64,000 nucleotides of DNA from Solirubrobacter deserti (GCF_003344625.1 NZ_QPKJ02000002.1:682001-746000), one strand, 5' to 3'. Shown: positions 8,089 through 17,070, numbered from the stretch's first letter. The notes: generated by a model from the letters alone, not told the origin. Numbers and translations are program-made.

Positions 8089-9156
8089 ATGGCGGGTCAC
8101 TACAAGATCTTCCTGGGCATGGCGGCGGGGGTCGGGAAGACCTACCGGATGCTGGCGGAAGCCCAGGCGCAGGCCGAAGCGGGCCGGGACGTCGTGGTCG
8201 GCCTGCTGGAGACGCACGGCCGCGCCGAGACCCAGCGCGCCGCCGAGGGCCTCGAGCAGCTGCCGCGCCGGCGCGTGCCCTACCGCGGCGTGACGCTGGA
8301 GGAGATGGACCTGCCCGGCATCCTCCGGCGCGCCCCCGAGCTGTGCCTGATCGACGAGCTCGCGCACACGAACACGCCCGGCGTCGAGCACCCCAAACGC
8401 TACGACGACATCGCGGACGTCCGCCGCGCCGGGATCGACGTCTACTCCACCGTCAACGTGCAGCACCTGGAGTCGCTCAACGACCAGGTGGCCGAGCTCA
8501 CGGGCGTGCGCGTGCGTGAGACCGTGCCGGACGAGGAGCTGGCCAAGGCCGACGAGGTCGTGCTGATCGACCTGCCGCCCGAGGACCTGGTCACGCGCCT
8601 CCAGGACGGCAAGGTCTACCCGCCCGCGCGCGTGCCGGCGGCGCTCAACGGGTTCTTCCGCGTCGAGAACCTCCGGGCGTTGCGGGAGGTGGCGCTGCGG
8701 CAGGTCGCGGAGACCGTCGAGGCGCGGCGGCCCGACGCGCCGCCGATCGCGGAGCGCCTGCTCGCGTTCGTCACCCTCGACGAGGCGGGTGAGCGCGTCG
8801 TCCGACGGGCCGCGCGCTCGGCGCAACGCCTGAACGCGGTGCTCGACGTGCTGCTCGTCCGCGACCCGGAGGCCGCCGCCTCAGCGGACGAGCGTGCCCG
8901 ACTGGAGGCGCTGCGCCGGCTCGCGGCGATGGTCGGCGCGCACCTGCTCGTCGACGAGGGCGCGGACGAGGTCGCGGTCCTCGAGCGCGTCGCCCGTGAG
9001 CGGGGAACGACGTACGTCCTCGTCGGCCCGCCCGGCCCGCGCCGCGGCCTCGGCCGCTTCGCGGAGCCGCAGCTCATGCGCATCCTCAGAGCGCTCCCGG
9101 ACGTCGACGTGCGCGTGGTCGCGGACCGTCGCGAGCAGGATCTCCTCGGTCGGTAG
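8089..9156 (+). CDS. KdpD N-terminal sensor protein (KdpD + Usp domains only)
   Basis: 355 residues corresponding to the cytoplasmic N-terminal half of KdpD. It begins with a Walker A-type GMAAGVGKT (residues 10-18), continues with VGLLETHGR, a Walker B-like region LCLIDELAHTNTPG, then KRYDDIADVRRAGIDVYSTVNVQHLESLND, all KdpD hallmarks. Residues ~215-355 form a Usp-like domain (TTYVLVGPPGPRRG). It stops before the DUF4118 membrane domain, so it has no kinase of its own. KdpD proteins ending at this point are known in some cyanobacteria and Deinococcus. Its likely partner is the DUF4118 kinase at 4678-6009. The last 276 bp are antisense to the next gene's 3' end. Confidence 0.88.
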   Translation: MAGHYKIFLGMAAGVGKTYRMLAEAQAQAEAGRDVVVGLLETHGRAETQRAAEGLEQLPRRRVPYRGVTLEEMDLPGILRRAPELCLIDELAHTNTPGVEHPKRYDDIADVRRAGIDVYSTVNVQHLESLNDQVAELTGVRVRETVPDEELAKADEVVLIDLPPEDLVTRLQDGKVYPPARVPAALNGFFRVENLRALREVALRQVAETVEARRPDAPPIAERLLAFVTLDEAGERVVRRAARSAQRLNAVLDVLLVRDPEAAASADERARLEALRRLAAMVGAHLLVDEGADEVAVLERVARERGTTYVLVGPPGPRRGLGRFAEPQLMRILRALPDVDVRVVADRREQDLLGR

Positions 9157-10158
9157 CTCGTCCGGCATGCCGGCGACGAGCTCGGCGGCGCGCATCAGGT
9201 CGACGGCGGTGGAGCGGACGCTCTCACCGAGCGCGTCGTGCCCGGCGCCCGCGGCGGCCCGAGCGGCCGCGGCGCGCGCGTCGGCGGCGCGCGCCGGCTC
9301 GTCGAACGCGGCGGCGAGCTCCCACACCGAGCGGGCGAGCTCCGTGACCGGCGCCGCGGCGCCCGCCGGCGCGGTCCCGGCGCGCAGCGCCCGCAGCGCG
9401 TGGCGGGCGAGCACGCGCGTGTTGCGCACGGCCAGGTCGAGCTGCTCGTAGGCGCGGCCGTAGCGCTCCACCGGCTCGCGCTCGCCGAAGCGCGTCGGCG
9501 CGACCCGCACGGTTTCGCGGCCGGTCTCCAGCGCGTCGTCGAGCTCATCCAGCAGGGGATCGATCGCGCGCGCCTGCACCAAGGCCGCTTCCGCACGGTC
9601 GACGTCGCCCGCGGCCAGCGCGGCGGCGACGCGCTCGAGCGCCTGCCCGAGGGCGCCCATCACGGCCTGGCCGGCGCGGCCGACGTGCAGGATCGCGTTG
9701 GGCGGGAACACCACGGCGACCGCCAGCGCCACGAGGCCGCCGATCAGCGCCTCGAAGATGCGGTTCGGCGCGCTGGTGCCGCCGATCATGAGCAGGAGCA
9801 TCGCCGAGACGGCGGCCTCGCCGATCACGAGATCGGAGCCGTTGAAGAGCACGGCGATCGACATCGCGACCACGATCAGCAGCGCGAGCTGCCACGGGCC
9901 GGTGCCGATCAGGTGTACGAGCACGGCCGCGAGCGACAGGCCGAGCACGACGCCGGTGGCGAGCTGAAGTGCGCGCTGGCGGTGCTGGCCGTGCGTGGCG
10001 CCGATCGCGACCACGGTCGCGATGCAGGCGAACACGGGCTGCGGGTCGGGGAGCAGCCAGACGCTCAGGTACCAGGCGGCCAGCGCGGCGAGCGCGGTCT
10101 GACCGATCGCGAGCGAACGGGAGGAGAGACGGCGTTGGGCGAGTCGAAGCTGGGTCAT
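8881..10158 (-). CDS. FUSC/aromatic acid exporter-type membrane protein
   Basis: The N-terminal ~170 residues hold about five to six membrane helices of the FUSC type (QTALAALAAWYLSVWLLP, VFACIATVVAIGATHGQHRQ, FEALIGGLVALAVAVVFPPN), followed by a long helical cytoplasmic region. Relatives export aromatic acids or similar compounds, but the substrate cannot be told from sequence. The ATG at 10158 has GGAG 8 nt upstream. The reading frame runs to 8881 and so lies antisense over the last 276 bp of the kdpD-type gene. The corresponding ~92 residues are Arg/Glu/Ala-rich and look like read-through of shadow sequence, so the ancestral stop was probably near 9150. Confidence 0.78.
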   Translation of the reverse strand: MTQLRLAQRRLSSRSLAIGQTALAALAAWYLSVWLLPDPQPVFACIATVVAIGATHGQHRQRALQLATGVVLGLSLAAVLVHLIGTGPWQLALLIVVAMSIAVLFNGSDLVIGEAAVSAMLLLMIGGTSAPNRIFEALIGGLVALAVAVVFPPNAILHVGRAGQAVMGALGQALERVAAALAAGDVDRAEAALVQARAIDPLLDELDDALETGRETVRVAPTRFGEREPVERYGRAYEQLDLAVRNTRVLARHALRALRAGTAPAGAAAPVTELARSVWELAAAFDEPARAADARAAAARAAAGAGHDALGESVRSTAVDLMRAAELVAGMPDELPTEEILLATVRDHAHVDVRERSEDAHELRLREAAEAAARAGRADEDVRRSPLTGDALEDRDLVRALVDEQVRADHRREPAQRLQSGTLVR

Positions 10159-10203
10159 ACGAACCACTCCATTCTGCTTCGGCCACCTGCAACGCTTCCT
10201 TAA

Positions 10204-10920
10204 GTGCGGATCTTCGACGCGCACTTCCACGTCATCGATCCGCGCTTCCCGCTGGTCCCGAACCAGGGCTACCTGCCGGAGCCGTTCACGGTCGACGACT
10301 ACCGCGCGCGCTTGACCGCGGACGGTGGAACCGTGGTGTCCGGCTCGTTCCAGGCCTACGACCAGACATACCTCATCGACGCGTTGCAGCGGCTCGGCCC
10401 GACGTTCGTGGGCGTCGCACAGGTGCCGCCGGACATCTCGGATGAAGAGGTGTTGCGATTGACGGACGCGGGGGTGCGTGCGTTCCGCGCGAACTTCGCG
10501 CGCGGCACCGCGCCGCCGGACCTGTTGAACCTCGCGCGCCGCTTCGAGGCGCTGGCGGGCTGGCACCTGGAGATCTACGGCGACGCGCGCGAGCTTCCGC
10601 CGCTCCCGGGCGTGCGGCTCGTCCTCGACCACCTCGGCGGCCCGGAGGCGGCGCTGCCGGCGACCCTGCGCCTCGTCGAGCAGGGAGCGCGCGTGAAGGC
10701 GACGCGTTTCGGCGTTTCCGATCACGACATCGCGCGGACGCTGCGCGAGATCGTCGCCGTCAACCCGGCCGCGCTGCTGTTCGGCACCGACCTCCCGGGC
10801 ACACGCGCGCCTCGCGCATTCGAGCCGCGCGACCTCGAGCTGGTCCTTGAGATCGCCGGCGAGCGCGCGATCTTCACCAACGGTGCCGAGACCTACCGGC
10901 TCCCTCAATCGTATGACTGA
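10204..10920 (+). CDS. Amidohydrolase-2 family metal-dependent hydrolase
   Basis: A 238-residue TIM-barrel hydrolase of the amidohydrolase-2 group, resembling 2-pyrone-4,6-dicarboxylate lactonase-like proteins. The metal-binding HxH is in DAHFHVIDPRFPL near the N-terminus, LVLDHLGG carries the next His, and LLFGTDLPGTRAP carries the late Asp. It is shorter than the usual 270-300 residues. The GTG at 10204 is used because no ATG fits, and no ribosome binding site is evident. The 45-bp gap to the divergent FUSC gene is the promoter region. The substrate is unknown. Confidence 0.8.
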   Translation: MRIFDAHFHVIDPRFPLVPNQGYLPEPFTVDDYRARLTADGGTVVSGSFQAYDQTYLIDALQRLGPTFVGVAQVPPDISDEEVLRLTDAGVRAFRANFARGTAPPDLLNLARRFEALAGWHLEIYGDARELPPLPGVRLVLDHLGGPEAALPATLRLVEQGARVKATRFGVSDHDIARTLREIVAVNPAALLFGTDLPGTRAPRAFEPRDLELVLEIAGERAIFTNGAETYRLPQSYD

Positions 10921-10940
10921 GCCGTCGAGCACCGGGGGCG

Positions 10941-11183
10941 ATGTCCCTCCGCACGGGCGTGATGATGACCAGCTACCGGCGCCGATCCGGCGCGGTGGCA
11001 AGGCCATCGGGTCGCCGGCGTCGACGTCACGCTCGCCGCGCTGGACAAGCAGACGCACGCGGTCAAGGTGCTCGACAGCGGCTGCGCGTTCGTGACCGCG
11101 CCGTCCGGCCCGGCCGTCTCGTTTCCGGCGCGCAAGGCCTGGACGGCAAGAAGACGCTGAAGGTCAGCTGCGCACGCCGCTGA
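10941..11183 (+). pseudogene. Decayed gene fragment(s)
   Basis: This stretch has no intact protein-like frame. Pieces read sensibly in two different frames: VDVTLAALDKQTHAVKVLD in one and, after a frameshift near 11130, GLDGKKTLKVSCARR up to the stop at 11183. Such Cys-containing beta-rich tails occur at the ends of secreted proteins elsewhere in this window. The likeliest explanation is the remnant of a truncated, frameshifted secreted-protein gene, placed directly before the chemoreceptor remnant. Confidence 0.4.
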
Positions 11184-11698
11184 TCGGCCTCGCTGCGCTG
11201 CTCGTGATCGGCGGGATCGCCGACGATCAGCGGGATCGCCGAGCAGACGAACCTGCTCGCGCTCAACGCCGCCATCGAGGTCGCGCGGGCGGGCGAGCAG
11301 GGCAAGGGCTTCGCGGTCGTCGCCGACGAGGTGCGCTCGCTGGCCGAGGAGGCGCAGACCGCCGCGGCCGGCGTCGCCGCTCGGACGACGGCGTTGCGAT
11401 CGTCCGCGAGGCCGCGGGCGCGTTCGAGGCCATCCGTGACGGGATCGGCGAGGTGGACCGCCAGGCCGAGCAGATCGCGAGCGCGATCGCGACGGTCGAG
11501 CGCACGGCCGCGACGATGGGCGCCGAGCTGTCGGACGTCGCCGCAGTCGCCGAGCAGTCGTCGGCCTCCACCGAGCAGGTCTCGGCCGCCGCGCAGCGGA
11601 CGAGCGCGTCCACCCAGGAGATCGCCGCGTCGACGCAGGAGCGCGCCCGCGAGGCCGCCCGCCTCGACGAGCTCGGCGGGCAGTTCACCCTGGCCTGA
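11184..11698 (+). pseudogene. Methyl-accepting chemotaxis protein remnant
   Basis: A short hydrophobic stretch ([14 protein letters not shown]) is followed after a frameshift by the most conserved chemoreceptor hairpin ([20 protein letters not shown], then [19 protein letters not shown]). A second frameshift and an internal deletion near 11385-11400 lead to a normal receptor C-terminus ([20 protein letters not shown] up to GGQFTLA). The sequence closely follows the intact receptor at 38148-39968, including the shared ending FTLA. Sensor domain, HAMP and most of the signalling helices are missing, so this is a pseudogene rather than a small functional protein. Confidence 0.85.
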
Positions 11699-11704
11699 CC
11701 GAAA

Positions 11705-11725
11705 CCGGCCGCCGCGCGCGGCCGG
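11705..11725. terminator. GC hairpin before the xanthine dehydrogenase-like gene
   Basis: Perfect 8-bp inverted repeat CCGGCCGC/GCGGCCGG with a 5-nt spacer, directly after the stop of the chemoreceptor remnant and directly before the -10-like TAACGT at 11726-11731. It is probably an old terminator, without a T-tract as is common in GC-rich genomes. Confidence 0.5.
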
Positions 11726-11738
11726 TAACGTCCGGCCG

Positions 11739-14177
11739 ATGATCGGGACGGCGCGCCGCCGGCGGGACGGCGAGGCGAAGGTGCGCGGGGCGACGCGCTA
11801 CGTGGGCGACATGCCGGTGCACGGGCTGCTGCACGCCCGGCCGGTGCTGGCGGCGGATGCGCACGCGCGGCTGCTCGGGATCGACACCAGCGCGGCGCTG
11901 GAGGTGCCCGGCGTGGTCGCCGTGCTCACCCACGCGGACCTGCCGCTGGCCGGCGGCTCCGGCCGCGCCGCCGAACCGCTCGCACGCGAGGAGATCGTGT
12001 GGGCGGGCCAGCCCGTTGCGCTCGTGGTCGCCGAGAGCGAGGCCGCCGCGGAGGACGGCGCCGCGCTCGTGGACGTCGACACCGAGCCCCTGGAGGCCGT
12101 GCTCGACCTCGAGGCGGCGATCGCCGACGGTGCTCCGCCGGCCCGGTACAGCGAGAAGGCGGGGGAGGACGAGAGCGCCGCGAGCGCGCACGGGGGCGGC
12201 GACGACGACCGCGGCGGGGACGAGGGCGACGTGGCGAGCGGCGACGAGCGCGGCGCGGCGGGCGGCGACGAGCGCGGCGCGGCGGGCGGGGGCGAGCGCG
12301 GCGCGGCGGGCGGGGGCGACGACGGCGGCGCGGCGGGCGGCAACGAGCGCGGCGCGGCGGGCGGCAACGAGCGCGGCGCGGCGGGCGGCGGCGCGACGGG
12401 CGGCGGCAAGTCGCCCAACCTCGCGGTCGAGCAGCGCCTCCAGCGCGGCGACGCCGCGGCCGGCCTCGCCGCGGCCGATCACGTGGTCCGCGGCCGCTTC
12501 CGGACGAGCTGGGTGCACCAGGCCTACATCGAGCCGCAGTCGACGCTCGCGTGGGTCGAGCCCGACGGGACGCTCGTCGTGCACGCCAGCACGCAGGGCG
12601 CGTTCATGGCGCGCCAAGGTCTCGCGAACACGTTCGGGCTGCCGCTGGAGAAGGTGCGCGTGCAGGCGGCGCCGATCGGCGGGGCGTTCGGCGGCAAGCT
12701 GATGATCGCCGAGCCGCTGGCGGCGGCCGCGGCGCTCGAGCTCCGGCGCCCGGTGCGGCTCGTGTTCAGCCGGCGCGAGGAGTTCGCCGCCGCCAACCCG
12801 GCGCCGGGCCAGCTGATCGAGCTCGAGCTGGGCGCGACCCAAGACGGCGCGCTGACGGCCATCCGCGGCCGCGTGATCGGCGACCGCGGCGGGCTCGGCG
12901 ACATGGGCGTGGAGAGCATCAGCACGATGCTCGCCGCCGGCCCGTACCGCTGGCCCGCGCACGACCTGACCGCGCTCGGCGTCACCACCAACCGCGTCAG
13001 CCCGGGCGCCTACCGCGCGCCGGGCGCGCCCCCCGCCGCGTTCGCGGTCGAGACGCTGATGGACGAGCTGGCGCAGAAGCTGAACCGGGACCCGGTTGAG
13101 TTCCGGCTCCAGAACGTGCTCCACGCGGGCGACAAGGGCCTCGACGGTCAGGAGATCAAGGTCTTCGGCGCGCGTGAGACCCTGGAGGCCGTCCAGCAGC
13201 ACCCGCTGTACGCGCGCCGCCACGAGCTCCCGCCCGACGAAGGCGTCGGCGTCGCGCTCGGCTTCTGGCCCGGCGGCCTGGAGCCCGCGGCCGCGATCTG
13301 CAAGCTCGACTCCGACGGCCGGCTGACGATCGTCACCGCCGCGGCGGACATGAGCGGCATCGAGAACGCCTTCATCGCGATCGCGGCCGGCGCGTTCGGG
13401 CTGCCCGAGGAGAGCGTGCGCGTGACCACCGGTGACACGGCCTCGGCGCCGTACGGCGGCGTGGCGGGCGGCTCGAAGGTCACCTACACGTACGGGCGCG
13501 CGGTGGAGCGCGCGGCCGAGGAGGCGCGCCAACGCCTCTTGGACGTGGCGGCGAGCGAGCTCGAGATCGCGCCCGAGGACCTCGAGCTGGTGGACGGCGA
13601 GGTGCGCCCGATCGGCACGCCCGCGAAGGCGATCGCCGTCGCCGACCTGGCGGCCAAGACGTACACGTTCGGCAGCCCGCACCGCCCGATCGAGGGCTAC
13701 GGCTCTTCCGCGCAGGTCAGCCGCGCGCCCGGCGCCGCCGCGCACCTGAGCCACGTCAAGGTCGACCGCGAGACGGGCGAGGTGCGGTTGCTCGCCCACG
13801 TGATCGCGCAGGACGTCGGCAAGGCGCTCAACCCCGCGCTCGTCGAGGGACAGATGCACGGCGGGGCGGTGCAGGGCATCGGGTGGGCGCTGCTGGAGGA
13901 GCTCGGGCACACCGAGGACGGCCAGCTGCAGGGCGGGACGTTCGCCGAATACGCGCTGCCGAGCACCGACCAGGTGCCGCCGATCGAGACGCTGCTCGTC
14001 GAGGTGCCGGCGCCCGACGGGCCGTTCGGCGCCAAGGGTGTGGGGGAGCCGCCCGTGTGCGGCGTCCCCGCGGCGATCGCGAACGCCATCGCGGCCGCCA
14101 CCGGCATCCGGCTCGGCGTGTTGCCGATGACTCCCGCGCGGGTATGGGCGCTACTCCAAGATGCTCCGGTTGTTTGA
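11739..14177 (+). CDS. Molybdenum hydroxylase (xanthine/aldehyde dehydrogenase-type) large subunit
   Basis: An 812-residue molybdopterin-binding subunit of the xanthine dehydrogenase family. The N-terminal a/b-hammerhead domain ([24 protein letters not shown]) is followed by the Mo-binding domain with GGAFGGK (~residue 313), [16 protein letters not shown] and the catalytic-Glu motif GAKGVGEPP (~residue 770). A Gly/Glu/Arg/Ala repeat insert (~residues 140-222) interrupts the end of the hammerhead region; see the repeat entry. The FAD and 2Fe-2S partner subunits are not encoded nearby, so the enzyme must find partners elsewhere or be orphaned. The ATG at 11739 has TAACGT ending exactly 7 nt upstream. 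The substrate is not predictable. Confidence 0.88.
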   Translation: MIGTARRRRDGEAKVRGATRYVGDMPVHGLLHARPVLAADAHARLLGIDTSAALEVPGVVAVLTHADLPLAGGSGRAAEPLAREEIVWAGQPVALVVAESEAAAEDGAALVDVDTEPLEAVLDLEAAIADGAPPARYSEKAGEDESAASAHGGGDDDRGGDEGDVASGDERGAAGGDERGAAGGGERGAAGGGDDGGAAGGNERGAAGGNERGAAGGGATGGGKSPNLAVEQRLQRGDAAAGLAAADHVVRGRFRTSWVHQAYIEPQSTLAWVEPDGTLVVHASTQGAFMARQGLANTFGLPLEKVRVQAAPIGGAFGGKLMIAEPLAAAAALELRRPVRLVFSRREEFAAANPAPGQLIELELGATQDGALTAIRGRVIGDRGGLGDMGVESISTMLAAGPYRWPAHDLTALGVTTNRVSPGAYRAPGAPPAAFAVETLMDELAQKLNRDPVEFRLQNVLHAGDKGLDGQEIKVFGARETLEAVQQHPLYARRHELPPDEGVGVALGFWPGGLEPAAAICKLDSDGRLTIVTAAADMSGIENAFIAIAAGAFGLPEESVRVTTGDTASAPYGGVAGGSKVTYTYGRAVERAAEEARQRLLDVAASELEIAPEDLELVDGEVRPIGTPAKAIAVADLAAKTYTFGSPHRPIEGYGSSAQVSRAPGAAAHLSHVKVDRETGEVRLLAHVIAQDVGKALNPALVEGQMHGGAVQGIGWALLEELGHTEDGQLQGGTFAEYALPSTDQVPPIETLLVEVPAPDGPFGAKGVGEPPVCGVPAAIANAIAAATGIRLGVLPMTPARVWALLQDAPVV
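12240..12402 (+). repeat. In-frame 24-nt minisatellite inside the molybdenum hydroxylase gene
   Basis: About six imperfect copies of a 24-27 nt unit encoding [12 protein letters not shown] peptides (GDERGAAG twice, [25 protein letters not shown] twice), ending in GGATGGG. The preceding stretch from about 12150 is also low-complexity and acidic. All copies keep the reading frame. The insert lies between conserved segments of the enzyme and looks like a replication-slippage expansion of a surface loop. Confidence 0.85.
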
Positions 14178-15623
14178 GTGCCCGTGATCGCCCGCCTGTT
14201 GCTACTCGCCGCCCTGTTCGGAGCGGCGCTGCCGACTCAAGCCGCCCACGCCGTCGAGCCCGACGGCTCGCTCATCCGCTCCGCCGCCAACAACAACTGG
14301 ACCTACCGCGTGGTCGGCGGTGCCGCCATCCGCATCACGGACTGCGCGCCGTTCAAGGACTGTGAGGGGCGCAAGGACGTTCCGAGCCTGGCGGGCTACA
14401 CCACGTATCCCAGGGACGGGGCGATCATCCACAACCTGGCCGACGGCGGGACCTACCGGTTCGCCGGCGGCGCCCCGCTGTGGATCTCCAGCTGCAGCTA
14501 CGCGCCCACCTGCTCCGGCCGCACCGTACTGAATTCGCTGGCCGACACCGCGCACATCCGCGCGATGCCGGCCGACGGCACCGTCGTCCGCAACGTCAAC
14601 GACGGCGGGCACTACCGCTTCGTCGGCGGCGCGCCGCTGTTCGTGCGCTGCGACATGGGCGCGGGCTGCCCGGCGACCGTGAACATCATCGACAGCCGGA
14701 CGATGAGCGCGCTGGGCACGAACACGCCCGCGACGCCGCGCATGCGTCAGTACCCGGCCGACGGCGCCGTGGTCTTCAACGGCGACGACAACCAGAACTT
14801 CCGCTTCGCCGGCGGCGCGCCGCTGCCGGTCGCGGCGCCCGCGTCCGGGGCCAAGTACGTCATCGACTCGCGCACGCTCGTGCAACAGGGCACGGCCACG
14901 GCCGCGCTGCCGCACATGCGCCCGCAGCCGGCCGACAACACGTTCCTGAACGCCGTCGGCACGCTCTATCGGGTGGCGGGCGGCGCCGCCGTCAAGCTCA
15001 CCAACTGCTCCGTGTTGAGCAACTGCCCGGGCGCCGTCGCGGTCGATCCGGGCACGATCAGCAGCGCGGGCCTCGGGCGCCTGCTGCAGGTGCCCAAGGA
15101 CGGCACGGTGCTGCGGGGGCTGCCGTCGAACACGCTGTGGGAGATCATCGGCGGTCAGCGGCGCCAGACGTTCGTCAACGTCGCGGGCGTGTCCGTGGAC
15201 GACGGCGCGATCGGGCTCATCCCGACGCCGTCGACTCCGACGCCGGCGCCCGTCGTGATCACGCCGCCGCCGAAGTTCGCACCCGTCATCACCAGCGGCT
15301 ACAAGGTGTTCCGCACCTACACGCGGTTCACGTCGCTGAAGGTCCGTGACGCGCTGCCCGGCGCGGTGGTCACCGTCTCCTGCAAGGGCAAGGGCTGCCC
15401 GTTCAAGCGCCAGAAGTACCACCGGCTCAACGGGACGTCGCTGGACGTCCGCAGCCGCTGGTTCAAGAAGGCGAAGCTGCGCAGCCGCGCGACCGTGCTG
15501 GTGCGGGTCTCGAGCCCGGCCGGTGACCGCAAGCAGATGGAGTTCAAGATCCGCTCGCGCAAGCTGCCGGTGCGCACCACGCGCTGCTCGGCGGCCGGCG
15601 CGAAGCTCAGCCGCTGCGCCTGA
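14178..15623 (+). CDS. Secreted repeat protein with Cys-containing C-terminal module
   Basis: 481 residues with a signal peptide ending near AAHAV. About six repeats of 50-60 residues follow, each built as DGTVVRN..DGGxYRFVGGAPLFV, often with a Cys pair, consistent with a beta-rich extracellular repeat fold. A Pro/Thr linker (PTPSTPTPAPVVITPPP) leads to an ~85-residue C-terminal module with SCKGKGCPF and many basic residues, which also ends the protein at 17081-18301. The function is unknown; cell-surface binding is an inference. The GTG at 14178 directly follows the upstream stop (GTG 14184 is an alternative), suggesting co-transcription. The last 17 bp overlap the convergent acyltransferase gene. 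Confidence 0.78.
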   Translation: MPVIARLLLLAALFGAALPTQAAHAVEPDGSLIRSAANNNWTYRVVGGAAIRITDCAPFKDCEGRKDVPSLAGYTTYPRDGAIIHNLADGGTYRFAGGAPLWISSCSYAPTCSGRTVLNSLADTAHIRAMPADGTVVRNVNDGGHYRFVGGAPLFVRCDMGAGCPATVNIIDSRTMSALGTNTPATPRMRQYPADGAVVFNGDDNQNFRFAGGAPLPVAAPASGAKYVIDSRTLVQQGTATAALPHMRPQPADNTFLNAVGTLYRVAGGAAVKLTNCSVLSNCPGAVAVDPGTISSAGLGRLLQVPKDGTVLRGLPSNTLWEIIGGQRRQTFVNVAGVSVDDGAIGLIPTPSTPTPAPVVITPPPKFAPVITSGYKVFRTYTRFTSLKVRDALPGAVVTVSCKGKGCPFKRQKYHRLNGTSLDVRSRWFKKAKLRSRATVLVRVSSPAGDRKQMEFKIRSRKLPVRTTRCSAAGAKLSRCA

Positions 15624-17070
15624 GCTCCTCCAGCTCCCGGAGGGCGTGCGCGGCGCCCTCCAGGAAGCTCCACGCGTCGTCGATCTGCTCGCGGTCGCCG
15701 ACGATGCCGAAGTCCACGCGGTTCTTGTAGGAGACGACGGTGATGTTGAGCCCGACGCCGTCGACGATCACGCTCAGCGGGTAGTTGGCGACGAGCTCGG
15801 CGCCCGCGCAGTACAGCGAGCTGCGCGGGCCGGGCACGTTGGAGATCACGAGGTTCAGCGGCGGGCGCGTGCGGCTGAGGATGTCGACCGTGTTGCGCGC
15901 GGCCAGGGACGCGACGGCGGGCGGGATGAACGCGGTCGCGTCCGTGAGCAGGGAGGCGGGCAGTGCGCTGTGGCGTTCCTTGGCGCTGCGCAGGTACTCG
16001 TGCGTGCGGCGCAGGCGCTGGCCCGGGTCGGCCTCGTGGGTCGGGATCGGCACGACCATCATCGAGATCCGGTTGCCCCAGGTGCCGCGCTCGTCGCGGC
16101 GGCGCACGCTCATCGGGATCATCGCCACCAGCGGGTCGGCGGGCAGCGCGTCGCGCTCCATCAGCCACTCGCGCACCGCGCCCGCGCACAGGGTCACGAC
16201 CACGTCGTTGACGGTCACGCCGAACTCGCGCCGGATCTGGCGCACGGCGTCCAGCGACAGCGAGCCGAACGCGAACCGCCGGTGCGCGGAGACCGGCCCG
16301 TTGAACGGCGTCTTGGGCGGGCGGGCCTTCGTCACCTCGAGGATGTCGGTCGACTCGTCGGAGCCGAGCGTCCGGCGCACGCGCGAGTACACGTGCGAGA
16401 GCGTCGGGAGGCCCGGCAGCGCGTTCGCGCCCGGGAGGTCGGTGAAGCCCTGGACGGCGCGCGGGAGCGAGCGCAGCGCGCGCAACGGCTGGCGCGGCAG
16501 CCCGCGCAGGCCGCGCGCGAGCATCTCGCGGTCCCGCGGCAGCGCGCCCGGCGCCTTGGCCGGCGGGGCCGGCTCGACGGCCCGCCCCTCCGGCTCGGGG
16601 TCGAGCAGCGTCGCCATGATCTCGTTGCCGCTCAGCCCGTCCACGACCGAGTGGTGGATCTTGGTCAGCAGCGCGACGCGCCCGCCCTCGAGGCCGTGGA
16701 TGACGTAGATCTCCCACAGCGGGCGGCCACGGTCCAGCGGGCGCCCGAACACGCGCTGCACCGTCTCCGCCAGCTGACGGTCGTCGCCGGGTGCGGGCAG
16801 CGCGATCTCCCGGATGTGGAACTCGAGGTCGAAGTCGGGGTCCTCGGCCCAGTACGGCAGGTCGAGGCCGAGCGGGACGGGCACGAGCCGCCAGCGCAGC
16901 GGCGGCAGCAGGTGCAGCCGCGCCTCCAGCAGGCGCTTGATCTCCGGCCCGCCGAGCGCGCCGCCGGGCGCGCTGCTCGGGTCGTAGATGCCGAGGAACG
17001 CGACGTGGCCGTAGATCCGGGCCGATTCGACGTTCAGGAACTGTGCGTCGAGGGTGCTGAGCTGCCGCAC
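15607..17070 (-). CDS. WS/DGAT-type wax ester/diacylglycerol O-acyltransferase
   Basis: 487 residues. The catalytic HHxxxDG motif is KIHHSVVDG (H139, H140, D144, G145), the N-terminus is the family-typical LSTLDAQFL, and the C-terminal half has GTWGNRISMM and NLVISNVPGPR. Enzymes of this family transfer acyl-CoA to diacylglycerol or fatty alcohol to make storage triacylglycerol or wax ester at the membrane. Here GTG at 17070 is the start: TAACCT ends exactly 7 nt upstream on the minus strand, which also places the promoter in the 10-bp gap after the upstream gene. Confidence 0.92.
   Translation of the reverse strand: MRQLSTLDAQFLNVESARIYGHVAFLGIYDPSSAPGGALGGPEIKRLLEARLHLLPPLRWRLVPVPLGLDLPYWAEDPDFDLEFHIREIALPAPGDDRQLAETVQRVFGRPLDRGRPLWEIYVIHGLEGGRVALLTKIHHSVVDGLSGNEIMATLLDPEPEGRAVEPAPPAKAPGALPRDREMLARGLRGLPRQPLRALRSLPRAVQGFTDLPGANALPGLPTLSHVYSRVRRTLGSDESTDILEVTKARPPKTPFNGPVSAHRRFAFGSLSLDAVRQIRREFGVTVNDVVVTLCAGAVREWLMERDALPADPLVAMIPMSVRRRDERGTWGNRISMMVVPIPTHEADPGQRLRRTHEYLRSAKERHSALPASLLTDATAFIPPAVASLAARNTVDILSRTRPPLNLVISNVPGPRSSLYCAGAELVANYPLSVIVDGVGLNITVVSYKNRVDFGIVGDREQIDDAWSFLEGAAHALRELEELRRSG

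Noticed and set aside
8089..9156. Truncated kdpD pseudogene
   Set aside because: It has its own start and ribosome binding site, intact Walker motifs and complete KdpD and Usp domains, and stand-alone proteins of this length are known. A matching C-terminal half also exists nearby.
11331..11738. N-terminal extension of the molybdenum hydroxylase gene back to 11331
   Set aside because: The open frame upstream of 11739 is the chemoreceptor remnant. The ATG at 11739 has a well-placed -10 and matches the family N-terminus.
12240..12402. Possible CRISPR-like or intergenic repeat array
   Set aside because: The units are directly adjacent, without spacers, keep the reading frame of the surrounding enzyme and encode a simple peptide repeat.
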